Assembly (NCBI GenBank): GCA_038503035.1
Contig: JAVSML010024598.1
Location: 62,001-126,000 of the forward strand
Direction of reading: 5' to 3'
Source: Crocodylus rhombifer
Taxonomy: Eukaryota > Chordata > Crocodylia > Crocodylidae
DNA length: 64,000 nucleotides
Part shown: piece by piece, positions 1 to 10,622 of the stretch
How positions within the stretch are numbered: the stretch's first letter is position 1
Layout of the letters: each line of letters begins with the position of its first letter
Translations under genes and position numbers: made by a program
Notes under the pieces: generated by a model
Databases searched by the model: none
Told to the model about the DNA's origin: nothing
Seen by the model: only the letters and a program-made list of their open reading frames with translations

Positions 1-725
1 ATCTTGGATTTGAAAACCAACAGAGGGACAAGTTGGTTGCTGTGGCTCCAACTCTAGCCCCAACCCAGGGTCAGAATTGGAGCTGCAGCCACTGCCTGCC
101 CCCTGCCACAGCCTGACCACGCTGGGGTTGGGGACCACTGCAACTGCTACTGCATGGCTAGGCAATGTTGTGCTCCTTGCCCCAGGCTGGAGTGGGGCTG
201 GAGTCCAAGCTGGAGCTGGGGGGTAAGTGGTGATGAAACGGCAGGCAGGGAAGACAGAGGCTGTAGGTGGCAGGGGGGCAAGTGTGAGGAGAGATTGCAT
301 GGGAGCAGACAGGGGGGTCAGGTGGGGAGCACTAAGGATGGGGAGGTGGGATTTGGGAGGAAGTAAGGGTTGGGTGCCAAGGGATACAGACACCATTGGA
401 GGGTGGGTACAGGAGAGCAAGTGCTGAGGAGTGGTGGATGCTGGGGGAACAAGTGATGGAGTGCTCAGACACTAAGGGAAGGGCAAAGCGGTGCATGGTA
501 CAGGTAGCAGGGGGTAATAAGCAGGGGTCAGGGCACTTGCATCCCCTGCCACCACTTGCCCCACTGCAGCAGTAGGGGGGATGAATTTACAATGAACCCT
601 TTGATAATTAGATTCTATACATGGAAAATTATAACAAATTTATAAATTCTCCATGTATTAATTCTAATTATAAATTCAATCACCTTAGATTTGGGTAAAT
701 ATAGTAGTTTCAATGTGCATTTTGC
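1..725. repeat. Dispersed repeat, copy A (with hairpin)
   Basis: GC-rich purine-heavy DNA (about 1-580) is followed by an AT-rich hairpin (about 608-680) and a right end reading TTTGGGTAAATATAGTA near 690-707. The same arrangement recurs at 55021-55697: a start resembling ATCTTGGATT, a GC-rich body, a hairpin built on TTCTATACATGGAAAA-type arms, then the same right end. Sharing between two sites 55 kb apart shows that this is a dispersed repeat. The short open frames inside it are low-complexity and are not genes. The left edge is cut by the window. I cannot assign the superfamily. Confidence 0.6.
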
Positions 726-1651
726 CTGAGTAAGGACATAGATGACTAGAGAAATAAACCCTGAAGTAATGTTCAGTAGTATAATGTAAATATGCAGCAC
801 TTTAATCTACACCTAATGTGCTTGTGTTGTGGAACCCAAATGGAGCTATACAGCCAAATATCAAAGACAGCCAGCGTATCTTCTGAGCAGAGTATCTAGC
901 ATAATCCTTGGCCACCAAGCAACGTTTCTCTGCACAAGTGGAATTCACAAAAATGACCCTGTAGGGCACTGAGCAATGACTTCTGATGACATTGTGCAAT
1001 TCCACCCTGACTGACAGAAAAGCACTTTATTGGGGAATTTAAATGGGCAACAAGCCTTGAAAAAAGAGAGGTTCTATTTGACAGTTGTGGAAAAGCAACT
1101 ATAAGAAGATGAATCACTCAGCAACTGTTTCACACACATCTTCCTGCTGTGCAAGCAGGTTTCAGATTGTGTCACAGAATTGACATGCACTTGACTGTCA
1201 GAAGCTAGAAACCTATTTGACACCACAGAAACTGCACAAATTAATTATTTTTTTTGGACAGTTTTTCAGTGGTATTAGTGTTGACATCTGCTTATGAAGC
1301 AAGGGCAATGTTTGGCTTTGTGTTTGTAACACTATTTTCCTTGTAATCTGTTTCATGGTACGCGCGTGTAATTCTCTTCTCCTGCCAAGCATTTAGCTAT
1401 AACATGTGAGGAAGTGGTTAACTGTAGCAAGACCATGTGGTATTTCCATTATAAGACCCTGTTTTCAACAGCTAATAGCTTACAATGTTTGTGTAAACAG
1501 ATCCCAGAACTGATTGTCCTAGGGTGTGACCCAGATCAAAACTGTCATTTCCAGCACAGTCATTTACACATTGGCCTGCCAAGCTGCATTGCTGCATCCT
1601 TGCTAGCTAGGGGACACTGGGGCCACACAGCCTGACAGGCTTTTCCCTGGA
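726..1651. other. Unannotated AT-rich DNA
   Basis: No coding exon, RNA gene or clear repeat end is seen. The short open frames have no recognisable motifs and no paired splice signals. Confidence 0.5.
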
Positions 1652-2438
1652 AATCATAGAATCATAGAAAATGAGGGTTGGAAGGGACCTCAGGAGGTCA
1701 TCTAGTCCAACCCCCTGCTCAAACAGGACCAGCCCCAACTAGGTCATCCCAGCCAGGGCTTTGTCTAGCCAGGTCTTAAAAATCTTCAAAGATGGAGAGT
1801 CCACAACCTCTCTAGGTAGCTTGTTTCAGTGCTTTACTACCCCCCTCATGAGAAAGTTCTTTCTGATATCTAACCTAAGCTTTGCTTGCTGCAACTTGGG
1901 ACTGTTGTTCCTTGTTCTGCCATCTGCCGTCACTGAGAACAGTCTAGCTGTATCCTCTTTGTAACCAGCTTTCAGGTAGTCAAAGGCTATTATTAAATTC
2001 CCCCTCAGTCTTCTCTTCTCCAAACTAAATAAGCCCAGTTTCCTCAGCCTCCCCTCATAAGTCATGTTCTCCAGCCCCCTAACCATTTTCATTGCCCTCC
2101 GTTGGACTCTTTCCAAGTTTTCCACATCCTTTTTGTAGTGGGGGAACCACAAATGGACACACTACTCCAGGTGTGGCTACACCAGTGCCCAATAGAGAGG
2201 AATAACCACTTCCCTTGATCTACTGGCAACACTCCCACTAATGCAGCCCAGTATACTATTAGCCTTCTTCACTATGAGGGCACACTGTTATCTCATATTT
2301 GACTTATTGTCCACTGTAACATTTAGGTCCTTTTCTGGGGAGCTGCTGTTTAGCCAATCAGTCCCCAGCCTGTACGGGTGTATGATGGGATTCTTCTGTT
2401 CTAAGTGCAGGACTTGGCATTTGTTGAACCTTATTGAA
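1652..2438 (-). mobile_element. CR1 LINE, 3' part, degenerate
   Basis: The minus-strand element ends with the CR1 3' tail: repeats of CATAGAATCATAG on the plus strand, followed by the conserved GGTTGGAAGGGACCTCAGGA block at about 1676-1695. Upstream in element sense (2152 to 1826) a 108-codon open frame encodes the C-terminal end of CR1 ORF2, with the recognisable stretches RVQRRAMKMVRG and GLFSLEKRRLRG. The catalytic RT core is missing or scrambled. The element stops near 2438, where a different repeat with the end TATGGCCATGTCCACATGAG begins, so the 5' side is either a normal CR1 truncation or an insertion junction. Confidence 0.9.
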
Positions 2439-2439
2439 C

Positions 2440-2765
2440 TTTATGGCCATGTCCACATGAGCGTGGATGTTTGGTTCCCATGCCTTGTGCTGCCACTAGC
2501 TGTCTCTGAGGAATGCCTGTTCCATGCCTTTTGGTGCACAACAAGTTACCCCAGGTGGGGTAGGGGAGGCTAGGGCCAGCATTGGGCTATCTCCAGCAAC
2601 CTTACTTGAGCTCCTGGGGGTCTCCTGGGGCTGCAGCGGTGGTGATCCTACTGCTTGGAGCCTGCCCAGCATCTGGAGTGTAGGTGAGAACTGGCATGGT
2701 AAGACTTGAGCCAGAAAGAACTCAGGCCAGTAACTGGCAAGACTGGCTGAAGCCAGGTTCATAAT
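2440..2765. mobile_element. Harbinger-like/MITE relic
   Basis: The left end reads TATGGCCATGTCCACATGAG and is closely matched at 13723 (TATGGCCGTGTCCAGATGAG). Both copies continue into a body with a GGGAGGCTAGGGCCAGCA-like block and a CTGGGGGT block, so this is a dispersed DNA repeat. TGTCYACA-type ends are common in PIF/Harbinger-related MITEs, but no transposase is present and the right end is not well defined. The superfamily is therefore a weak inference. Confidence 0.45.
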
Positions 2766-4051
2766 TCCCAGAGGTGGGATCTTTTCTTAGAGCAGAGAAA
2801 ATCTTGCATCTTGTTCTAAAATCAGGCAGAAAGAAAGTACAAAAGCGCAGGAATAAGAAAGCAGTTTCACTTTATCTGCATGACCAGATCAAATGCGACT
2901 ACTGGGTAGGTGGAGAGAAAAGAAAGTACTCTTTCACTGAAATTCTTAGGTTTTCTTTTTCTATCAAGGGCCTATGACTAATTCTGGAGCAGTTGAAGCA
3001 GGGGAGGCAGCACCTAGGACCAGTCGACGCTGGATATATCTGCCATCTTTGGCTTCCCCACTAAATTGTTGGGTTTTTTTGGTTGTTTTTTTTTTTTTTT
3101 GTGGCTATTTGCTTATCTAGTTTATTATCAGCTTCAGTAATTGGCTGTTCAAATGGTATCGGATCACTGAATCAGCACTTCAGACCTACCCTTAACTGAA
3201 AGGTGCATGACGCAGAGAAAGAAGCCTCATGAAAATCTAATCTTTGGAAAATTGCCATTTTTTAAAGTCAGAGCCAGCCACCCACAGTGAACTTTATTGT
3301 GGGTGACTTAAAGGAAATCCCATTGATAAAATTTAATTTGGCTCTTAGTCATTCTTCAAACATTAATCTTAACAATTAGAAGCTGAGGGTATGCATAACT
3401 TTGTATGCAGGCTTGTCAATTGACTGGACCCCCATTTTAATGGGGAAAAAAAATCAACAAAAAGCAAAATAAAACCTGACAAGTAGTTACATTTTTGAAA
3501 ATTAAACTGGCTACTCCTGTTTCATAGTAAATAATTGTCAGCTAGGTTCAGATTTGATAAGTGCTGATATAAAATCTCTTGATTTTAATAGACTTACAGG
3601 TACTTAGACTGGGTCTGAATTTAGTTTAGTGCACATAGGAGAATGGTCAGTATATGCAGCATAAAAACCATTCAGAGAAACTGAAATGTTTTAGGGTGAG
3701 ATTTATGAAGGACTATAAGGATGGGATACCTAACTCAAATTCATTGAGAGCTGAGTGCCTATGTTGCTTAGGTTGTTTTGAAAACCACAAACCTAAAAAT
3801 GCAACATCTTAAACTTGCAATTATTAAATTCACTGTTTTGCTAAGTATCAAGACAGTGCATATATTGGGCTTGAATCTCCCTGTACCTAGCAAAATATTG
3901 GGCTGGCATGGTATATAAAGTCTGTGGTGTATCTGTGAAAGGTGAGTTTCACCTTATGAAAATACAGCAAGTCTTTTCTACATATGTAATACCACCACAA
4001 ACCATAATGTAAGTTCTCTTCCTGTTTAAGTTGACTTCAGTGGAATTGCAC
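2766..4051. other. Unannotated AT-rich DNA with poly-T tract
   Basis: A T-rich tract of about 40 bases with interspersed G lies at 3067-3101. Otherwise I see no exon, RNA gene or repeat boundary. Confidence 0.5.
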
Positions 4052-4059
4052 TTATTTTA

Positions 4060-4775
4060 TAGGGCTGTGCAAAGTTTCGGTCCCTGATTTGATTTGGCAG
4101 AGATTCAGACCAATTTGGTGGCTGAGTCTTTGAATCCTAATTGAATCAGGAGACCCTTTAATCTTTCCGAATGGATTTGGAAAGTTTTGGAGATTTGGTA
4201 CATAGACACAGCTTTACATTTTTTTTCTACATGCCTCAAGGTACCAGGTGGCTTGTGAATGCTGCAATGCTGGGGTGCATGGAGTGTCCTACAGGAGTGC
4301 TGGGGGTCTCCCCAGAAAGCTTGGCAGCAGACCCAGAAGTGGACCAGAAATACTTCCAGTCCACTTCCGGGTCCGCCAGGGAATGTGTGGGGGCCCCCCC
4401 TGTTCCCCTGGATCAGCAACTGGTGCCTCCTGGGTCTGGGGGTGTACTTGGTGTCCTCCTGTGGCTGACTGCACAGGGGGGCTCTCTGCATGCTTCCTGT
4501 TGGATCCATAAGTTGACCGGAAGTACTTCCCCTCCCCCTCCTGCGGGATGCACCATCCACCCCAGCATTGCAGCACTCATGCTGGTACCTCGAGGTATGT
4601 AGAAAAATATTTAAAGCTGTGTCTATGGTTAAATCACTGATTCTCTGGATGTTTAGATTTGGATTTGGCTGAATCAAATTGGGGACAGTGATCCAAATCA
4701 ATGAATCAAATCATAGCCCCAGATTCAGTCTGAATCTGAATCTGAATCAAATACAGCCTGCTTTGCACACCCCTA
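4060..4775. mobile_element. Foldback non-autonomous hAT, copy 1
   Basis: The 716-bp element starts TAGGGCTGTGCAAAG and ends GCACACCCCTA. It is flanked by the near-identical octamers TTATTTTA (4052-4059) and CTATTTTA (4776-4783), a hAT-type 8-bp target duplication with one mismatch. The two halves are long imperfect inverted repeats; for example the CTACATGCCTCAAGGTACC block near 4228 pairs with the GGTACCTCGAGGTATGTAG block near 4584. The ends carry many GATTC/GAATC motifs. A near-palindrome of about 40 bp centred on AATACTTCC lies at 4334-4374. Open frames inside it are by-products of the palindromic GC-rich core. The same family occurs at 12699, 23107, 27687 and, in full-length form, at 44601. 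Confidence 0.88.
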
Positions 4776-4783
4776 CTATTTTA

Positions 4784-6719
4784 CATTAACAGAAAAAATT
4801 GGTTTAATCATTGATTATCCTGCTTTGGTTGATGTCAAATATTACAGGATGGTAAAACTCAGAAATATTTGTGCCAAAAAACTGCTACCCCTTTCCCACT
4901 AGAACTCAGACTTAAAACGACTGATTCTCAGCACAGCTCTGTTGATTGTTGTCTTCAGTTCAGTGATGCTGATTTAGACAAGCAAACAATCTGCTACCCA
5001 AAAGATAGTTGAGTATCAGAAAGGTGCCACATGTGTAACAGATTTTTCCTAAAGGGAAATGTGAAACTCAGGTCATTATTCTTACCTCTGGCACTATTCA
5101 GAGATGGAAGTAAGTGCCCAATTTCAGACTTGGATTCTTATCTTCCCAGACCTCAGGAGTGATTGGTGCTGGCTACTTTTTCCTGTTACCTGTGACTACA
5201 GCTGGCCTTTACTTGTGGTTTACATGCTCTATATAGTCAGAAGGCAAAACTAAAATTATTTTGTGGAGTTTATAAATATAAATTGGTTTGCTGATATCTC
5301 CAACTCTGGGTCAAAGTGTAAATCTAGAAGAGGTGGAAAAACTTGAGGTGGTAAGTGTCCAATAAAAAGTATGGTGGGGAACCAATGAACTGGGATAAGA
5401 GGACTCAGTGACCTAAAGCTGTGTACCTGGTCTTGAAATGTATGGTTATAGAAGAGAAAGAAAGATGGGAATATTGGAGTCATGAAGGTCAGGGGATGAA
5501 GAAGGGATGAAATGTAGCTATTACTATCACTTCTGTTTTATGTTGCAATAGTATCTGGGAGCCTGACTAATGGACAAGAGCCCCATTATGAAGGTATTGT
5601 AAAAACACAGGACAAAATGGCAACCATTATGCCAATGATTTTACAGACAAATGGTGAGCTTATAAAACCGATTCAACGATAACAGATGAAAAGAGACACA
5701 TGAAGGTGTACATGGAAACAAAAAAACAAGAAGTCAGCTCAAAAAGAAATTCAAAAGAACAGAGGCTTTGAAAACAGGGTATAGTGTAACTGTTCCCAAG
5801 AGTGTGCACAAAAAGGAACAAAGACCCATGAACAAAGCTGGAACAAATTAGGTTTTTGTGTAACTGTTTGCAGAGAACTTATTGCAAAATTTATTCAGCT
5901 CCATTGCAAATGGATGCATTTGCTAAATAAGCCTATCTGTTCTGACACCACTCCCATTTTGGTCACTTGCCCTTTTTGATACATTCCATCCCTCAGAAAT
6001 TACAAGCCTGAGACTCAGATGTCAATGCACCTAACCAGAGCCTATTCCAGCAGGTTAGCTGCGTTGTGTAAGAGCCTCATAAAAGGAGAAACTTAGTCAT
6101 GAAATTGCATGCAAAAGGAGAATACCCTGAAGGAAGAAATTCTGCCCCCACTGGAAATTAGTATTTGGGATGTTGTTGTTAAGGTTTGGCTGAGGTCAAC
6201 AAAGGAAAGGAGGTGGATTTTAAACTACTTTCCCCTCAAGTTATTTGCATTCAATCAATCACCAGTGCTAATACCTTGCTTTCTCATGGGGAATGCCACT
6301 CTGTATTGACAGAGATGAGTCAGACAAGGTACACAAGAGGTAATGGAGATCTTTCTTCAGTAAATCAGATGTTCCTCATAAATCTGTCATCAGCACCATT
6401 TAGTCTTTGCTATATCTGAGTGGCAGAGCAAGCCCCAGATCATCAGCTTCTGACAGTTCTTCTCCACTGATGTTAGCAACTGCATTCAGGAACAGTGACC
6501 TGCCCTGACAGCAGTGATGACAAGGGTGTAATAAAAAGCCATCCACTTGAGTAATAGAATGGTAGCAATAAAACTGGTCTGTGCCTATGTGTCCCCACTT
6601 TGATTTGGGGACTGAGGAATGATTATGCTCATCCTGGGTCTTACTGAAAGAATAATGCAAGTGTTCTTCCTTTTTTTTTGATAATTATTTTGAAAATGAA
6701 ATTGCTTCACTTCTATTTG
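4784..6719. other. Unannotated AT-rich DNA
   Basis: About 1.9 kb in which I see no coding exon, RNA gene or clear mobile-element end. The open frames are short and lack any family motif. Confidence 0.5.
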
Positions 6720-6727
6720 AAATGAAT

Positions 6728-6823
6728 GAGCTATGAAATATATCTATATGTATACCTATATATATTGGGCAATATATAGATATATATTTCATAGCTTTTA
6801 TATATATATATATATTTATAACA
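6728..6823. repeat. AT-rich microsatellite with inverted halves
   Basis: Imperfect (TA)n DNA. The block GCTATGAAATATATCTATAT at about 6730 is mirrored by ATAGATATATATTTCATAGC near 6776-6796, so the tract can fold into a hairpin, and a purer (TA)n run follows at about 6799-6815. Confidence 0.85.
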
Positions 6824-6984
6824 GCTTGGTTCTCAGGGGGTTTTTACCTATCCCAACACAATGTTTTGAAAAGTCAATCACATTTCTTAAAGAACTGCTG
6901 TGCCTGGTTCTTAGAATCCAGGGGGATGGATCTGATAGGACAACCTGAATAGAACAGAATTTAGAGTAGATAAGGAATGAGAAA

Positions 6985-7180
6985 TGTGCAATTATTATTA
7001 TGGTAGCAACATATCAGTCCAATCTGAGACTGGAGCCCCACTGTACTGAACATTGTGTATATGTGGGAAGACAGCCCCTGCTCCAAAGAGCTTAGAGTCC
7101 TAATAGACAAGGCATCTGGGAACAAAGGTGATATGACCTGCCTTACATCAAAGAGCATATCAACAGCAAACAAGGAAGGG
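6985..7180. repeat. Ancient amniote SINE-like repeat
   Basis: The segment GACAGCCCCTGCTCCAAAGA (7068-7087), followed by GCTTAGAGTCCTAATAGACA (7090-7109), matches the block ACAGTCCCTGCCCCAAAGAGCTTA that I know from an old repeat common in turtles and other amniotes. The flanking block about the minimum-to-maximum tRNA-like promoter is not preserved. Strongly diverged and identified from memory only. Confidence 0.4.
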
Positions 7181-7199
7181 AAACCAGTTCTCCAGAATC

Positions 7200-8354
7200 C
7201 CAGCTCAGGGAGCTAGCTATTGGTTCACACTTCTTCTAATTCACTCTCCCCATTACATGTTATTCCCACTTTAGGTAAAAGGCAAAACTATTATGTTTGG
7301 GAATATTTTGTGCTTTATTTCTGAATTTTAGTGATCCATATGTGCTTGAATAGGGCAGTCCAACCGTTACCAGGTTCTTGTTTCTCACAAATGTCTATGT
7401 CTAATCTGACACTATGGGTAGACATAAATTCTGCAGCACCACATTTCATTGACTAATTTTCAACTCAGCTCCACTTTCTAATGGCTTGTAGTCAGCATTT
7501 GGCTCCTTGCCAGCTGGAAATTTCACACTAGATTTAAGTATTCCCCCTGCACCCCTTAAACGTAGCATGCTGTTTTCTGGAGCTTAGCACAGAATTAAGC
7601 TCTTTAATAATCGCTGTAGCTGAAAGCTTATGTCTCAAAATCAGTGAATAGACTGAAAATATTTAGAGTATCCAGTGTGCTGCACGTAACAAACATGACT
7701 GACAAGAAGAATTATACTTGTGTTATCATTTTTGGAGTCCTTGACATCCATTGCTGAGGTTTTCAGCCATTGGGTTGAAGCCCATGTTCCTCTCCCTTAA
7801 GACCAGAGAGTTCTAACTGTGATTCACTGGGTGTGACTTGAGTTCAACACCTGCAGCTTTGCTGTCTCAGGAGCAATGACAATGTTAATCAATGACCAAC
7901 CAGCCTTCACACTTCACTGTACTATTTATTTTAAGATAAAAGCCTTTAGGAGGAAATAGATCATAAAAAATAAATATTCTGCACACATGCTAAGCTTATT
8001 CCCATCAGCAAGATGGGATCTTGGTAGATACAGGCAGAGGTTCATGCTCAATCTGTTTCATTATGTGATTCCCTATTACAGCCTTGTGTCAGTCCCATGG
8101 AATGAAAATGATCCCAACCCTGTATCTGGCTATAAACTCTATATCCTTTGTCCTTTGTTTGTTAACCCTCCTCAATTGGTACAAGCCAGGATATAAAATA
8201 GCCCCCTAGTCAGGTGGAGGAGGGTGGTGAACAGTCAACCTTCTTTAGACTTATTTACCTATCCTTTAATTTGCATTTATCACCCTCTAGTTTTTTCCCC
8301 AGAAACTTAAAGATACATAACCCTTATAGCTAGGAACATACCCAAATCACAGCA
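7200..8354. other. Unannotated DNA
   Basis: No exon with paired splice sites, no RNA gene and no clear mobile-element end is seen. Confidence 0.5.
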
Positions 8355-8359
8355 AGACA

Positions 8360-8505
8360 AAGGGTTTTTTGGAGCTGCCCATGGCACACAGCCAATTTTG
8401 TGGGCATTTTGAAGTGGCCCCACCCCTCTGTGCTGATTCGTGGAGTGGCCCACCTCTCATCACTGATGGACAGAGAGGCCCCCCCGGTGGGGGCGGGAGG
8501 AATTT
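8360..8505. mobile_element. Older repeat, left part (split by CR1)
   Basis: GC-rich DNA with GTGCTGATTCGTGGAGTGGC-type motifs resumes on the other side of the CR1 insertion at about 10310, where CAGCACTGATTGGTGGAGAG appears. The CR1 at 8506-10309 therefore seems to have inserted into this older element. See the right part for the terminal sequence. Confidence 0.5.
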
Positions 8506-10309
8506 TTTCATAGATTCATAGACATTAGGGCTGGAAGGGACCTCGGGAGATCATCGAGTCCAGCCCCCTGCCCAAAGGGCAGGAAGTCAGCTGAGGTCAT
8601 AGGATCCCTGCAAGATAAGCATCCAATTTACTCTTGAAGGTGTTCAATGTAGGTGCTTGAACCACCTCCGCTGGCAGACTGTTCCAGACCTTGGGGGCTC
8701 GGACAGTAAAGAAATTCTTCCTTATGTCCAGCCTGAAACAGTCTTGCAGGAGTTTGTGACCGTTCGACCTTGTCATCCCTTGGGGCGCTCTGGTGAACAA
8801 ACGTTCCCCCAGATCCTGGTGGTCACCGTTGATAAATTTATAGGTGGCCATCTGATCACCCCTGAGCCTACGCTTTTCCAGGCTAAAGAGTCCCATGGCT
8901 CTCAGCATGTCATTGTAAGATCTGTTTTCCTGCCCTCTGATCATGCGCATGGCTCTCCTCTGGACTCTCTCAAGCTTCTCCACATCCTTTTTGAATTGTG
9001 GAGCCCAAAACTGGATGCAGTACTCCAGCTGCAGCCTCACCAAGGCCGAGTACAAGGGGAGAATGACGTCCCAGGATTTGCTTGAGAAGCATCTATGGAT
9101 GCAAGCCAGCGTTTTGGTCGCTTTACTAGCCGCAGCATCGCATTGCAGGCTCATGTTCATCTTGTGCTCAATGATGACCCCCAAGTCTCTTTCTTCTGTA
9201 GTGCTAACCAGCGTAGCACTGCCGAGCCTATAAGGGTGCTGCAGGTTTTTCCTCCCAAGGTGGAGAACCTTGCATTTTTTGGTGTTAAACACCATGAGGT
9301 TCTCGTCTGCCCATTTGCTGAGCTTGTCCAGGTCAGCCTGGATCACCCGCCTGTCCTCTGGCGTGGATGCTTTGCCCCAAAGTTTGGTGTCATCGGCGAA
9401 CTTGGCCAGTCCACTCCTGACTCCAATGTCCATATCGTTAATGAAGATGTTGAACAGTATGGGTCCCAGGACAGAGCCTTGAGGGACCCCACTGGTCACA
9501 GGGCACCACAATGAGTGACTGCCATCAATCACAACCCTCTGGGTCCGACCACGGAGCCAATTTCCCAGCCAGCGGATCGTGGTGGAGCCAAGGCCACAAC
9601 TGGGCAGTTTGGCCAAGAGGTGATCATGGGATACCAGATCAAAAGCTTTTTTGAAGTCAAGATATATGACATCAATCTCTTCTCCCTTGTCCAGGTGATA
9701 GGTCACCTGGTCATAGAAGGAAATGAGATTGGTCAAACAAGACCTACCCGCAACAAACCCATGCTGGCTGTCCCTTAGAATGTTAGCCTGGGCCAGTCCC
9801 TCAAGGATGGCCTCCTTAATAAACTTTTCTAGGATCTTCCCCAGGATAGAAGTCAGGCTAATGGGCCTGTAGTTAGCCGGATCCACTCTCCTCCCTTTTT
9901 TGAAGATCGGCACCACATTGGCCTTCTTCCAGTCTTCAGGCACTACACCAGAGCGCCAGGAGTTTTCAAATATCCATGCCAGGGGCTGGGCTATGATGCT
10001 CACCAGCTCCTTGAGTACCCTGGGGTGCAGATTGTCAGGGCCAGCTGACTTGAAGGTATCCAGCTTCTCAAGGTGTTCCTTCACGAGGTCAGCATTTATG
10101 GAGGGTAGGGGATCCCCCTCACCCAGATTTCCCTGTCCCATAGCAGGCATGGGCATCCCATGTGACTGATGAAAGACTGATGCAAAGTACCTATTTAATA
10201 GGTTGGCTTTTTCCTGGGCGTCAGTTGTCAGTTGCCCCATCTGGTTTAGCAGGGGTCCAACATTGCCCTTGCTTTTCCTCCGGCTCCCCACATATCTGAA
10301 AAAGGACTG
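8506..10309 (-). mobile_element. CR1 LINE, 5'-truncated, young-looking
   Basis: The 3' tail lies at 8506-8580 on the plus strand (CATAGATTCATAGACATTAG, then GGGCTGGAAGGGACCTCGGG). The element extends to about 10309, where similarity to the longer CR1 at 33958-36110 stops abruptly after AAAAAGGACT. No target duplication is obvious, as is usual for CR1. It lacks the endonuclease domain and ORF1, so it cannot move by itself. Its RT-encoding part is uninterrupted, which points to a recent insertion compared with the other CR1 copies here. Confidence 0.95.
8597..10291 (-). CDS. CR1 ORF2 fragment: reverse transcriptase, open 564-codon frame
   Basis: This is the reverse transcriptase and C-terminal part of CR1 ORF2, which copies CR1 RNA at the target site by target-primed reverse transcription. 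Visible motifs, in residues of the open frame: WKKANVVPIFKKG (121-133), YRPISLTSILGKILE (141-155), YLDFKKAFD with the first catalytic Asp (210-218), GVPQGSVLGP (268-277) and the FADD box (298-301), followed by the thumb and C-terminal region RVQRRAMRMIRG and GLFSLEKRRLRG. The frame ends with a stop close to the CR1 3' tail, the normal place. The first methionine is arbitrary: the frame is entered from the truncated 5' side, and full CR1 ORF2 also has an N-terminal endonuclease that is absent here. It is a retroelement remnant, not a host gene. It has no visible promoter, so expression is doubtful. Confidence 0.93.
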   Translation of the reverse strand: MGSRRKSKGNVGPLLNQMGQLTTDAQEKANLLNRYFASVFHQSHGMPMPAMGQGNLGEGDPLPSINADLVKEHLEKLDTFKSAGPDNLHPRVLKELVSIIAQPLAWIFENSWRSGVVPEDWKKANVVPIFKKGRRVDPANYRPISLTSILGKILEKFIKEAILEGLAQANILRDSQHGFVAGRSCLTNLISFYDQVTYHLDKGEEIDVIYLDFKKAFDLVSHDHLLAKLPSCGLGSTTIRWLGNWLRGRTQRVVIDGSHSLWCPVTSGVPQGSVLGPILFNIFINDMDIGVRSGLAKFADDTKLWGKASTPEDRRVIQADLDKLSKWADENLMVFNTKKCKVLHLGRKNLQHPYRLGSATLVSTTEERDLGVIIEHKMNMSLQCDAAASKATKTLACIHRCFSSKSWDVILPLYSALVRLQLEYCIQFWAPQFKKDVEKLERVQRRAMRMIRGQENRSYNDMLRAMGLFSLEKRRLRGDQMATYKFINGDHQDLGERLFTRAPQGMTRSNGHKLLQDCFRLDIRKNFFTVRAPKVWNSLPAEVVQAPTLNTFKSKLDAYLAGIL

Positions 10310-10622
10310 AAAATGAATGGATGGCTACCATTTTACTTGTTGGCTGCCCTTCGTGCCCCATGCACCCATCAGCACTGATTGGTGGAGAGGTCCTGGTGGG
10401 GGCAGGAGGGATGGAGGGGGACACCATTTTGTTTGCTGCCCTTTGTGCCACTTTGCCGGCTGGAGTCAACCCCTCCCAGCAGTGAGGACTGCTGGCTCCC
10501 ACGGAGGACCCAGCATTCTATTTTATTTTATTTTATTTTTGTTAATTTTGCAGATTTCATGGCATATCCCGGATTTTGTGATTTCCATGATATCTGAGAA
10601 ACCATGAATTAAGTAGGTCCCT
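10310..10622. mobile_element. Older repeat, right part, hAT-like end
   Basis: Continues the element at 8360-8505 after the CR1 insertion. It includes a (TTTTA)n stretch at about 10519-10539. The right end, minus strand, reads AGTAGGGACCTACTTAATTC, which resembles the end of a hAT family I know from turtles (TAGGGCCCTACCAAATTC). No transposase frame is seen. The left end of the element was not located. Confidence 0.45.

Noticed and set aside
4105..4701. 198-codon minus-strand frame and matching plus-strand frames
   Set aside because: They lie wholly inside the foldback hAT copy 1; similar frames occur in copies 2 and 3 because of inverted-repeat structure.
9095..9514. 139-codon plus-strand frame
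   Set aside because: Antisense shadow of the CR1 RT frame. The same shadow appears at the CR1 copy at 34.5 kb.
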